From contig CAUJHS010000117.1 in the NCBI GenBank assembly GCA_963204915.1, forward strand, positions 124,001 through 188,000: 64,000 nt of DNA, read 5' to 3'. Position 1 is the stretch's first letter, and each line of letters starts with the position of its first letter. Position numbers and translations under genes: made by a program. The notes under the pieces are model-generated. The model did no database searches. It had not been told where the DNA came from and saw only the letters and a program-made list of their open reading frames with translations. This document shows positions 18,693-26,683 of this stretch, one piece after another. This DNA comes from Planctomycetota bacterium. Its GTDB lineage: Bacteria > Planctomycetota > Planctomycetia > Pirellulales > Pirellulaceae.

Positions 18693-20000
18693 TTACCTTT
18701 TGGTTGTGTCCGTGCCGCCGCCCTGTGTAAAAAAGTCGCCCGAGCCAAATGTGCAACCCAAGTCGCGACAAGCGCTCACCGCCGGAGCATGGGACAACGA
18801 TTGGACCATCACTTGGCAGCCAAGCTCCTGGCATGTGCGCACGATGGCCTGTATTTGACGTCGCCGATCACTGCTTTGCTCTACGCCGCGTGTGACGGAC
18901 GACGCAAGCCGTACGTAATCAGGAGCCAACTCCGGCTGTAACGCCGCGTGCGAGCCTCGCCCAGCAAAGCCGTCGTAGGCCACACCCATGCGTGCATTAC
19001 GCAAGGCAGTTAAAAAGCCACGAAAATTGGGCGTATCGCATACCGCGGTTACGGGTATTTCCATGACCAAGGGGCGTTCGCCTGCTTGATCCCGCAGCAC
19101 TTCCAAAGAGTCGATGACGCGCCGCGCGCCCACTTCGACCGGCGCCAGCTTCATCAGCAATTGCAAATGAGCGTCCATCGCGGCCATTTCTTCGACGGCG
19201 GTAATGCGTTGAACCTGACGCAACCGTTCGGCAAGCAAACACTCGGTGACAAAGATTTGTTTCTCAATGTGCCCCAATTGGTCGGAATCGTCTGCTTCAC
19301 TTAAGGCTTCGTAGCCGAACAACGCGCGCGAGTCGAGGCGGTAAACCGGTTGATAATGGTTGGGGAAACCGCCGCGAAGCATGGCTTCGCGCATGCGTCG
19401 TAGCGCCCGGGTCCAGCCCACGTGGTCTTCTCGGTCACGCGGGGGATCGCATTCCGTCATCACCTGAGTGGCGCCGGCAGGCCAGGCTTGCTGGTTGACC
19501 CGGAAAACCAACTCGATGTCGGCGATTTTCACAGCGTCGCCGTCATGCAACGCAGCTTCTTCAATCCGTTCGCCGTTGACATAGGTGCCATTGGTGCTTT
19601 TTAAGTCGCGAATGCGCCACGCCTCGTCACGACGCTCCAATACGGCATGCTCTCGGGACACGCGCGTTGAATCGACGGGCAGACTCGCCGTTTCACTACG
19701 GCCGACGATGAATGGACTTTCGTCCAAAGGCACATTTTCGACCGCGCTACCCGACGGCCGGCGGTACTCCAACCACGCGACAGCGGCGCGCGGTTCACAC
19801 ATGAGTTCAGTTCGCATCACGGAATCCGGCGGTTGCAACAGGAAACCCCACCTTAATTTGCATTCCCAGGGAACACGGCGCAGCAAGTATAGCATTCGTT
19901 CGAGCGACTCTTCTGGACTTAGGTTCGCAATCAAAATCTGTCGCATCGTCCGGCATCGAGAGGTTTCTTGGCCTAAAGTTGCATTGCCGATAATGCGCAT
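18693..20000 (-). CDS. FHA domain protein with degenerate EAL domain
   Basis: An FHA domain spans about 85-165, with FIVGRSE, SREHAVLE and STNGTYVNGERI containing all core phosphothreonine-contact residues. From about 200 an EAL-type fold follows, but catalytic positions have decayed: YEALSEA keeps the EAL glutamate (about 231) and VMEIPV keeps a glutamate (about 313). The DDFGTG motif is YDGFAGRG, the usual lysine of the IKID motif is Arg364 in DYVRLAS, and the late EGVE glutamate is Gln400. Phosphodiesterase activity on c-di-GMP is therefore unlikely; binding or pure scaffolding is possible. The start is uncertain: ATGs at 19946 and 19817 also precede the FHA domain. It is downstream-adjacent to the kinase upstream region and divergent from the REC-GGDEF gene. 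Confidence 0.85.
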   Translation of the reverse strand: MRIIGNATLGQETSRCRTMRQILIANLSPEESLERMLYLLRRVPWECKLRWGFLLQPPDSVMRTELMCEPRAAVAWLEYRRPSGSAVENVPLDESPFIVGRSETASLPVDSTRVSREHAVLERRDEAWRIRDLKSTNGTYVNGERIEEAALHDGDAVKIADIELVFRVNQQAWPAGATQVMTECDPPRDREDHVGWTRALRRMREAMLRGGFPNHYQPVYRLDSRALFGYEALSEADDSDQLGHIEKQIFVTECLLAERLRQVQRITAVEEMAAMDAHLQLLMKLAPVEVGARRVIDSLEVLRDQAGERPLVMEIPVTAVCDTPNFRGFLTALRNARMGVAYDGFAGRGSHAALQPELAPDYVRLASSVTRGVEQSSDRRRQIQAIVRTCQELGCQVMVQSLSHAPAVSACRDLGCTFGSGDFFTQGGGTDTTKR

Positions 20001-20029
20001 CGAGTGCGACCTTGGATTGAAAGCAAATC

Positions 20030-21454
20030 ATGGCGGCCAAAACTTCCCGACCTTGGAAGATTCTGGTTGTTTCGGAGGACCGCGGGATCTTGCGAGCGCT
20101 CTCGCGATTCCTACGCGTGTTTGGCTACGAGGCGGACGAAGCCGCCGACGCGGACCAGGCGATTGCGGCGTGGGAGGCGCGCCGACCCGACTTCTTGTTG
20201 ATCGACGGCCCAGCCGCGTTCCAACGCAGTTTGCAGCAATGCATGTCGACCCAGGTCATGGGCGAAACGCAGAAAATCTTCACGCTGCTCTTAACGGATC
20301 GAAAAGGAACCGACGAAGCCGCCGCTTCGCTCGCCGCGGGCATTGACGACTTTTTGGCCAAGCCGTTCGACTACGGCGAGTTATTGGCGCGCTTGCAGGC
20401 GGGAGCGCGCACCTTAGAGTTTGAACGCCGCTTGCAGGGCCAGTCGACAACCCACGCCTTGACGGGCTGCCTGACACGTTCGGCGCTAATCCGCCGTTTG
20501 CGCGACGTGATCGCCTCGCCAGAACACGCCGACCGATGGTGCGCCTGCGTCGTGCTGGATCTCGACTTCTTCCGACGCGTCAACCACTTGTACGGAGACG
20601 CCGCGGGCGATCAACTGCTGCGCAGCGTCGCCGAGAAACTCAAGGAACATTGCCGTGAAGGGCAGCCCTTGGCGTGCTTTGGCGCCGATCGTTTTGCCGC
20701 ATTCTCGATCGGCATGACCGAGAGCGAAGCTGGGTCCTGGGCGGAACAAATTCGGCAAAGTTTGGCGGCGACCGAGTTTGCCTCGGGCGATGCCGTGCTG
20801 CGCATCACGGCCTCATTTGGTGTTGCTGCTGCCAAGGGGCAGTCGCAACGCGCTGAAGATTTGCTCGCCGCGGCGTGCGAGGCCTTAGGTTTTGCCAAGT
20901 CCTCAGGGAGAGATGGCGTCGCGCGCTATCGCGAATATGTGGAAGATTCTCGCGCCTGGGTCGACCTGGCGACGCCAGGACGACTGTTTGAGCGAACCCT
21001 GGCCCGCGACGTGATGATGCCTTGTCCCGTCAGCGTGTCGACGGAGGATTCCGTACTGGTCGCCGCAGCAGCGTTTCGCCGCACGCAACTGGCGGCTGTG
21101 CCCGTGGTAGACGACCAAGGAAAACTGGTGGGATTACTACCGGAAGAACGGGTCTTCGATGAACTGAGCGATGAGCAACTGCGAACCGCCACCGTGGGCG
21201 AGACGATGATCGCCCACCCTTCGCATTTCGACGAACAAGATCGGTTCACCGCGTTACTGGACTTCTTTAGCCGACCCGGGCACGCCGCCGCCGTAGTAAC
21301 GCACCGTGGTCGTCCGACGGGTCTGGTTACTCGACAAGGTATCGCCACTCTCACGATGGCTCTCACAACCGAAAGCTTTGCTCCTGAGGAGCCTAACCTC
21401 GAAGGCAGTGAACTCCTCATCGTCCCCGAATTATGCCATGCAACCGAAGTTTAA
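20030..21454 (+). CDS. REC-GGDEF-CBS protein with degenerate GGDEF site
   Basis: The 474-residue protein has three parts. A receiver-like domain (about 9-128) has phospho-acceptor Asp59 in FLLIDG and Lys111 in FLAKPF. A GGDEF fold (about 140-300) shows TGCLTRSALIRRL and the metal-binding DLDFFRRVNHLYGD, but the signature loop reads FGADRF, so GGDEF has become GADRF with the catalytic Glu replaced by Arg. Two CBS repeats (about 325-445) begin ARDVMMPCPVSVS and VGETMIAHPSHF. Diguanylate cyclase activity is doubtful. The CBS pair should bind adenine nucleotides. It is divergent from the FHA/EAL-like gene with a very short gap, so both likely share a regulatory region. Confidence 0.87.
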   Translation: MAAKTSRPWKILVVSEDRGILRALSRFLRVFGYEADEAADADQAIAAWEARRPDFLLIDGPAAFQRSLQQCMSTQVMGETQKIFTLLLTDRKGTDEAAASLAAGIDDFLAKPFDYGELLARLQAGARTLEFERRLQGQSTTHALTGCLTRSALIRRLRDVIASPEHADRWCACVVLDLDFFRRVNHLYGDAAGDQLLRSVAEKLKEHCREGQPLACFGADRFAAFSIGMTESEAGSWAEQIRQSLAATEFASGDAVLRITASFGVAAAKGQSQRAEDLLAAACEALGFAKSSGRDGVARYREYVEDSRAWVDLATPGRLFERTLARDVMMPCPVSVSTEDSVLVAAAAFRRTQLAAVPVVDDQGKLVGLLPEERVFDELSDEQLRTATVGETMIAHPSHFDEQDRFTALLDFFSRPGHAAAVVTHRGRPTGLVTRQGIATLTMALTTESFAPEEPNLEGSELLIVPELCHATEV

Positions 21455-21558
21455 GCGCGCCTTGGCCAGGTAGTGCATGGCGCCTGACCGTTGCAATTGA
21501 CGAACCCTTACAGGTAGATTGGCTGCGAACGACGTTGTAACCTCGTCGAGCCTTTCGC

Positions 21559-21957
21559 ATGCAAGTCCGCGCAGTATTGGAAACTTGTCTCTATGTGGAC
21601 AACCTAGAGGCAGCCGAACAGTTTTATCGCGACGTATTGGGACTGGTGTTGGTCAGTCGCCAGTCCGGACGGCACGCGTTCTTTCGCTGCGGCCGCCAAA
21701 TGGTGCTGCTTTTCAATGCCGCCGAAACCGAGAAACGTGGGGAGAGCTTGCCTCCGCACGGCGCGCGCGGTCCGGGACATGTGGCCTTTGCCGTTTCCTT
21801 GTCCGAGTTGGAGGCTTGGCGACTCCACCTTCAGGCCCGAAAGATTTCCATTGAGGCGGAGATCGACTGGCCTAATGGCGGCAAGTCGATTTATTTTCGA
21901 GACTCGGCAGGTAATAGCCTGGAGCTGGGCACGCCCCAAATTTGGGGGCTGGAGTAA
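21559..21957 (+). CDS. VOC (glyoxalase/dioxygenase) superfamily protein
   Basis: This 132-residue protein fits the vicinal-oxygen-chelate fold with paired beta-alpha-beta-beta-beta modules. The first module starts ETCLYVDNLEAAEQFYRDVL and the second contains GHVAFAVSLSELEAWR. Likely metal ligands are the histidine of GHVAF and the glutamate of GNSLELGTP near the C-terminus. Members include glyoxalase I, extradiol dioxygenases and fosfomycin-modifying enzymes, and the substrate cannot be told from sequence. The length is normal for a single-domain VOC protein. It follows the REC-GGDEF gene after about 100 nt. Confidence 0.82.
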   Translation: MQVRAVLETCLYVDNLEAAEQFYRDVLGLVLVSRQSGRHAFFRCGRQMVLLFNAAETEKRGESLPPHGARGPGHVAFAVSLSELEAWRLHLQARKISIEAEIDWPNGGKSIYFRDSAGNSLELGTPQIWGLE

Positions 21958-22040
21958 TACCGGCCGCGAACGTCGCAAGCCGCCGTGACAATGTCCGCCA
22001 GCGACATTTCGACCGAGCCCGATGGTTTGAGCCAGTTCAA

Positions 22041-22307
22041 TCAGGCGGCCAGACGGCGAGGAGCAGGCACCAAATCGGAGACCGAGCAAGTGGTCAATAC
22101 GGACCCATCGCGGCCGTAGAATTTGAGTTGGTGTTCCTCGACAAACCAAACCGCGGAGAGGCCGTCGCATTCAAGCCTTCGACCGCAGTAATAACCATCG
22201 CGAATGAGGATGGTCTCAATCATCTCCCCTTGTGGATTGGCTCCCAAGGTTTCCATGCGACGGCGCGCGTGCCGGCGTATCTCCTCAGTCAGGTGGGCGT
22301 AGTTCAT
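22041..22307 (-). CDS. Small conserved hypothetical protein
   Basis: This 88-residue soluble protein begins MNYAHLTEEIRRHARRRMET and has a basic helical N-terminus followed by a beta-rich part (IETILIRDGYYCGRRLECDG, AVWFVEEHQLKFYGRDGSVL). Several short aromatic strands alternate with turns, which looks like a real small fold rather than a chance frame. It has no signal peptide or membrane helix. I do not recognise a family name. Longer overlapping frames on both strands are judged to be shadows because they lack this residue pattern. Confidence 0.6.
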   Translation of the reverse strand: MNYAHLTEEIRRHARRRMETLGANPQGEMIETILIRDGYYCGRRLECDGLSAVWFVEEHQLKFYGRDGSVLTTCSVSDLVPAPRRLAA

Positions 22308-22427
22308 TCGAGCGTGCGAACGAGGGCGGGAGAATCGTCAAAACGTCTCTCCTAAGCATCGGTTCGCACGGCATACATCCTTGGTCAAGTTCGGACTTCC
22401 GGCAACCTATCGTGTAGATTACGCAGT

Positions 22428-23903
22428 TCATCCAATCAGCACAGCTTGCACCATGCCGGTGCGAGCCACATTTGTGACAGGATTCGACGAAACACGCGAG
22501 AGGAGTCCCTGATACTGCCCGCAAACGGTTGCCAAAGCGACAGTTAAGAACATTTCCTCTAGGGCGACCTGCCCAGACCGGCAAACGACGACGGGTAAGT
22601 GAACAGGCTCCGCGAATTCTTGGACCACACAAGGAGTGTTCTCGTCGGGCGTACATGCTTGGCGCCACACCTCTGCCGAAGCGTATTTGCCGATAACTAC
22701 GCCGAATCCACGACCTTCCCCCGCAGGTTTAATTACAAAATGTTCAGGATGTTCAAGGAGAAAATCGGGCAGACGGATCATTTCTCCCTGCCACTCCACT
22801 TGGGATGGGGTCAATGGACGTGTCCAGGCTACGTGGCGTTCGACAAATTCCCGCTCTTCTGGGGTGAACTGGGCGACTAGTTCGGGCTCAGCCCAAAGCG
22901 CCATGAGCCCCTTATCTTCGCCTAAGGTCATTCCGAAAAAGTTGTTGACCGTGGCCACGGCGCCACGTTCTACGGCTTCCAAATACGCGGCATACCGTTC
23001 TTCAAAGCCAACTCGCCAGCAATGGTTCTGGCTGTGAGGAACGCTAATACGGAACTTATTGTAAGTTAACGAGATTGGCTCCTTGCCACGCCAAAGCCGC
23101 CCGCTTCGAAACGTCAGTTCCCTGGCGTCGACAATTTCAATTTCACGCGGGGTTTTCCTCCGCACGGCGTTTAGCAGCAAGTCTAATTCATGCTGGATCT
23201 GGTTCTCATCGGTGAGCGCAGCGATGAGTCCTGGCGTAAGCCCTGATACCGCCTCGACTTCGAGCAAACCATCGACAAGGGCATTCGGGGCAATTGCGCC
23301 GGGAGCCAGTTGATCAAACCCGTTATCAGGATCAAGCGTTTGAAGGGCCTGTTGCGTAACGCAGCAGAACGCCTCGGAATGGAGGAAACCAGCAGGACAG
23401 CATGTGTTCAACTCGATGATGCGTAACTCCCCCTGAGGGGTAACAACGGCATCGTATCGAGAAACAACTTGTTTGCCCCTCCATCCTGCCGTGGGATGAA
23501 GGAAACGAAAAACCCGCTGTAGGTGGGGAAAATGCCTTTTTAGTCGATCTGGCGAATCCGCTAACCAATCCAGCGTTTTCTCCACCAAGCGGTGGGTCAT
23601 CGATGCCGCCGTCGCAAGCACGTCTCGATCTGCGGTGTTAAGGAGCAATGCGGACAGCCCCGTCGCCATGTCGCGCGATCCGCCGAATGTAATTTTTTGT
23701 TGATGCAGCGCTTCATTGGCCTGCTTAAGTACCGCCGCGTATTCAGCGTCGCGCTGCCGAAGCCCCCCCTGCAGATGCTTATGAAGATCCAGCGTAGGAG
23801 TCAAGTCGATCCGGTAAATCCCTGGCGCCGAGCAACCGTTCGTGGAGTGCGGGTCGCGGGCCGTGTTTCGCGGGCGGTACGTGTAAGGCGTTAGGCCGCC
23901 CAT
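22428..23903 (-). CDS. ATP-grasp-like ligase, probably circularly permuted type
   Basis: This 491-residue protein contains RIIELNTCCPAGFLHSEAF, which resembles the Glu-x-Asn metal-binding motif of ATP-grasp enzymes, placed in the first half. An ATP-binding-like segment HFVIKPAGEGRGFGVVIGKY with the downstream CVVQEFAE comes later. That order is the reverse of classical ATP-grasp proteins and is seen in circularly permuted members such as glutathionylspermidine synthetase-like ligases. It would form an amide or ester bond by activating a carboxylate with ATP; substrates are unknown. It is transcribed divergently from queC with a gap of about 230 nt and has no signal peptide. No partner amine-producing gene is adjacent. 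Confidence 0.65.
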   Translation of the reverse strand: MGGLTPYTYRPRNTARDPHSTNGCSAPGIYRIDLTPTLDLHKHLQGGLRQRDAEYAAVLKQANEALHQQKITFGGSRDMATGLSALLLNTADRDVLATAASMTHRLVEKTLDWLADSPDRLKRHFPHLQRVFRFLHPTAGWRGKQVVSRYDAVVTPQGELRIIELNTCCPAGFLHSEAFCCVTQQALQTLDPDNGFDQLAPGAIAPNALVDGLLEVEAVSGLTPGLIAALTDENQIQHELDLLLNAVRRKTPREIEIVDARELTFRSGRLWRGKEPISLTYNKFRISVPHSQNHCWRVGFEERYAAYLEAVERGAVATVNNFFGMTLGEDKGLMALWAEPELVAQFTPEEREFVERHVAWTRPLTPSQVEWQGEMIRLPDFLLEHPEHFVIKPAGEGRGFGVVIGKYASAEVWRQACTPDENTPCVVQEFAEPVHLPVVVCRSGQVALEEMFLTVALATVCGQYQGLLSRVSSNPVTNVARTGMVQAVLIG

Positions 23904-24134
23904 CTCGGCTCCTTTGCTTGACGACGAACAGAAAACGTGTTTTCCTTTCCGGGACGTTCCATCTTATCGAAAAACAAGGACTTGGCTCAAGGCAAATCGG
24001 TAATTCGCTGGGAAATCGCAAAACGTCGCCTGGCTTCATCCCGATTGCGAACGTCGCAGGGATGCAATGTGCGGAATTCTTGGACTGGGCAATTCGCGCG
24101 ACGTTGGTTAACCCTTGAAAATTGCAGAACAATC

Positions 24135-24848
24135 ATGTTCGAACACAAAAAAATCGCCGTGGTGTTGTTAAGTGGGGGGCTTGACTCCACCACGATGCTG
24201 GCAATTGCCCAAAGTGAGGGATTCGACTGCCATGCCATGTCGTTTCGTTATGGTCAGCGCCATCAGGTGGAGCTGGCTGCTGCCCGTCGCGTGGCGGAAC
24301 GCGCCAAGGTTTCGCAACATGTAACCGTCGACATTGATCTGCGGGCGTTTGGGGGGTCGGCGCTTACTTCCGATGCGCCCGTTCCTAAACATCGTGGTCC
24401 GGAAGATTTATCGTCGGGCATTCCCATCACCTACGTTCCAGCGCGGAATACCATTTTCCTTTCGTTTGCTCTCGCCTGGGCGGAAACACTCTCGTGCGGA
24501 AATATTTTTATCGGGGTCAACGCCGTGGACTATAGCGGATATCCCGACTGCCGCCCGGAGTACATCGCCGCGTTCGAACGTATGGCGAATCTGGCGACCA
24601 AAGGCGCGGTTGAGGGCCGCTTGCCCGTCAAGATCCATACGCCGCTCATTCATTGGACGAAAGGACAAATCATCGCTCAGGGGCTTCGCTTAGGCGTCGA
24701 CTACGGCCTTACAACCAGCTGTTACGACCCTGCGCCCGACGGCGCTGCGTGTGGAGCCTGCGATGCCTGCCAACTTCGCATCAAAGGATTTGCCGAAATC
24801 GGCGTCCAAGACCCGACAAGGTATTCAAATGCCCCGCTTAATGGGTAG
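24135..24848 (+). CDS. queC: 7-cyano-7-deazaguanine synthase
   Basis: QueC converts 7-carboxy-7-deazaguanine to preQ0 using ATP and ammonia, in the pathway to queuosine tRNA modification and some DNA modifications. The start at ATG 24135 gives 237 residues, the normal length; the frame is open upstream but lacks conservation. The PP-loop is VLLSGGLDSTTM, followed by AMSFRYGQRH, and FIGVNAVDYSGYPDCRPEY is the substrate-site segment. The zinc site is the C-terminal cysteine set in SCYDPAPDGAACGACDAC. No queD, queE or queF is visible nearby, so the pathway genes must be dispersed. Confidence 0.95.
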   Translation: MFEHKKIAVVLLSGGLDSTTMLAIAQSEGFDCHAMSFRYGQRHQVELAAARRVAERAKVSQHVTVDIDLRAFGGSALTSDAPVPKHRGPEDLSSGIPITYVPARNTIFLSFALAWAETLSCGNIFIGVNAVDYSGYPDCRPEYIAAFERMANLATKGAVEGRLPVKIHTPLIHWTKGQIIAQGLRLGVDYGLTTSCYDPAPDGAACGACDACQLRIKGFAEIGVQDPTRYSNAPLNG

Positions 24849-25081
24849 CCGTACTCCCACCATGCTACGCTAAACTCGCCTCGTGCTAAGACCCGTTCTT
24901 TACGGCGTCCCGGTTGCACAGGGTTTGGTCGTGCATCCGCGCGACTTGCTGACCCTTGGTTTCAAATTGATATCGTCCAATCGAACGTTTTCGAGCCGTC
25001 CACGCGAATCAACCATTTCCCGTGCGATGGGGAATGGGGTAAAACATAAAGGGCGGACCTCTCCCTTGTGGCAGGACTCGG

Positions 25082-25393
25082 ATGGAGCTCGACGACGAAG
25101 TTTGCTTGTGTTTTCACGTTACCCAGCGCAAAGTGATGAACTTCTTGCGTGTTGAGAAGCCGCGTCGGGTTGCGCAATTGAGCGAGTGTTTTGGCGCCGG
25201 CACGGGTTGTGGATGGTGCCGACCTTATCTACGACGAATGTTTGAGCAAGCCGCAGGAAAAGGCAACCTCAACGCCGACCTACCCACGGCTGAGCAGTAC
25301 GCGCTACAACGTGCCAAGTACGTTCGCGAGGGAGGGGGTACACCACCACCCGGCGCCACACCGATTGTCGGCGATAATGAGGCCTTAGCTTAA
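25082..25393 (+). CDS. BFD-like [2Fe-2S]-binding protein
   Basis: This 103-residue protein has the cysteine pattern of bacterioferritin-associated ferredoxin domains: CLCFHVTQRKVMNFL followed about 30 residues later by GTGCGWCRPYL. Four cysteines can thus coordinate a [2Fe-2S] cluster. The C-terminal 40 residues (about 60-103) are hydrophilic with a GGGTPPPGATP stretch. Such proteins mobilise iron from bacterioferritin or act as electron-transfer modules. No bacterioferritin gene is in this window, so its partner is unknown. Confidence 0.8.
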   Translation: MELDDEVCLCFHVTQRKVMNFLRVEKPRRVAQLSECFGAGTGCGWCRPYLRRMFEQAAGKGNLNADLPTAEQYALQRAKYVREGGGTPPPGATPIVGDNEALA

Positions 25394-25491
25394 GGCTCGG
25401 TGGTTCTTGCGTGTCCGCATGCCATCATCGTCTCGAAAATTTAGCAAGTCGTAACGGTCTTCGTTCTGGATCCAGACGCAAAGGGACTTTT

Positions 25492-25932
25492 ATGGCGAGT
25501 TCTCTCGAATTCGACATGTTTCCACTGGTTGTTGCACTTCCCGTGCAATGGGGCGATCAAGATGCGTTTGGCCATGTAAATAACACCGTTCCCATTCGCT
25601 GGTTTGAATCGGCCCGAATTGCATACCTCGAACAATCGCACCTGTTACCGCAACTCGAGCGGGAAAAATTAGGGCCGATTCTCGCTGCCGTCAATTGCAA
25701 CTATCGCCGACAGATTAACTATCCCGATACGGTCCGCATTGGCGCGTGCATCACTCGCACAGGCCAGTCGAGCTTTACGATGGTCCATCAAGTGTGGAGC
25801 GAAGCACAACAAGCCGTAGCAGCGGAAGGCGAGTCGGCGGTCGTCATTTTTGACTACGCCGCGCAACGACCCGTTCGCATGAGCGATGCGATCCGCGCGC
25901 TCATCACGCGTTTCGAAAACGGTCGGGTCTAA
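25492..25932 (+). CDS. Hot-dog fold acyl-CoA thioesterase (4HBT type)
   Basis: The conserved part begins at ATG 25492 (MASSLEFDMFPLVVALPVQW), giving 146 residues. The active-site pattern of the 4-hydroxybenzoyl-CoA thioesterase family is QWGDQDAFGHVNNTVPIRWF, with the expected aspartate and the GHVNN helix start. A second family-typical strand is VNCNYRRQINYPDTVRIG. It should hydrolyse an acyl-CoA thioester; chain specificity cannot be inferred. The upstream frame to 25411 adds a basic, non-conserved tail and is not used. It follows the BFD-like gene by about 100 nt on the same strand. Confidence 0.88.
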   Translation: MASSLEFDMFPLVVALPVQWGDQDAFGHVNNTVPIRWFESARIAYLEQSHLLPQLEREKLGPILAAVNCNYRRQINYPDTVRIGACITRTGQSSFTMVHQVWSEAQQAVAAEGESAVVIFDYAAQRPVRMSDAIRALITRFENGRV

Positions 25933-26028
25933 CGCCCGTGAATCAAGGCGATGGCCGCATGCAATTCACCACGCTGGAAACATCGCCAATGAGTTCTTCG
26001 ATGTTTTGCATTTGCATAAGATCGCAGT

Positions 26029-26673
26029 TCATTTGTACTTATGCAAACGGAGCGTGATCGAGGGCAGAGGTCGATCGCTGCTCCAGTGTGTCACGCCAAC
26101 GGCCTCGGAAAGCAAGATCGGCGGACAGCGCCGATCTTCCGTGAAGGCGCGCACGCGAAATTCATGCAGTGGGATCTGGTGCGGCGGCCCTCCAAAGAGT
26201 CCCCAACGCGACGACTTCCGGTCACAGTGCCAGTAGCTCAAATGCCGCGCGACCCCTCCGGTTTTCGTAACAAAGGTTGTCTCCGGCCAACCATAACGCG
26301 TCGGTACAATGACAACTTGCGCGCCGGCGAGAGACCTTCCCGACTCGGCTTCGAGCGCCGTCACGGGCACATCGAGCGAATACGTACCATCCCAGGTCGT
26401 GAGCGAGCGATAATCGACCCACAAAATCCCCAAAGTCACAATGCTAATGCCGCAACCGAGCGCCACCGCCAGCGCCATGTTGCGCCGGTCTCCCTCATAG
26501 GCCAAATAGACTCCGAACACGAATGTCGCCCACGCGGCCCCCAACCGGTGAAACTCCAGCATCAGCCCTAATGCGATGGCTCCCACGACGAACACTCGCA
26601 TGAGCGTTCCCACGCTAAATTGCAGGTAACGCCGTACCCGCAACTTCGTTCGATGGTCGGCAACAGGAGACAT
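26029..26673 (-). CDS. Hypothetical membrane protein with FSxxTL-type anchor
   Basis: ATG 26673 is taken as start (MSPVADHRTKLRVRRYLQFS), ten bases after the stop of the upstream gene; the frame is open to 26760 inside that gene. The N-terminal RRYLQFSVGTLMRVFVVGAI segment matches a common planctomycete membrane-anchor pattern in which Phe-Ser precedes a hydrophobic helix. Two or three more hydrophobic helices follow (to about residue 100). The C-terminal half is extracytoplasmic-looking and beta-rich (TYSLDVPVTALEAESGRSLA, EFRVRAFTEDRRCPP), perhaps a carboxypeptidase-regulatory-like fold. No function is known. Confidence 0.6.
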   Translation of the reverse strand: MSPVADHRTKLRVRRYLQFSVGTLMRVFVVGAIALGLMLEFHRLGAAWATFVFGVYLAYEGDRRNMALAVALGCGISIVTLGILWVDYRSLTTWDGTYSLDVPVTALEAESGRSLAGAQVVIVPTRYGWPETTFVTKTGGVARHLSYWHCDRKSSRWGLFGGPPHQIPLHEFRVRAFTEDRRCPPILLSEAVGVTHWSSDRPLPSITLRLHKYK

Positions 26674-26683
26674 GGGAGGAGTA

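Noticed and set aside
21604..22170. Minus-strand 188-codon frame antisense to the VOC gene
   Set aside because: The VOC protein on the plus strand has clear family motifs; this frame has none.
23904..24134. preQ1 riboswitch upstream of queC
   Set aside because: No preQ1 aptamer-like pseudoknot or purine-rich tail pattern could be recognised in the leader.
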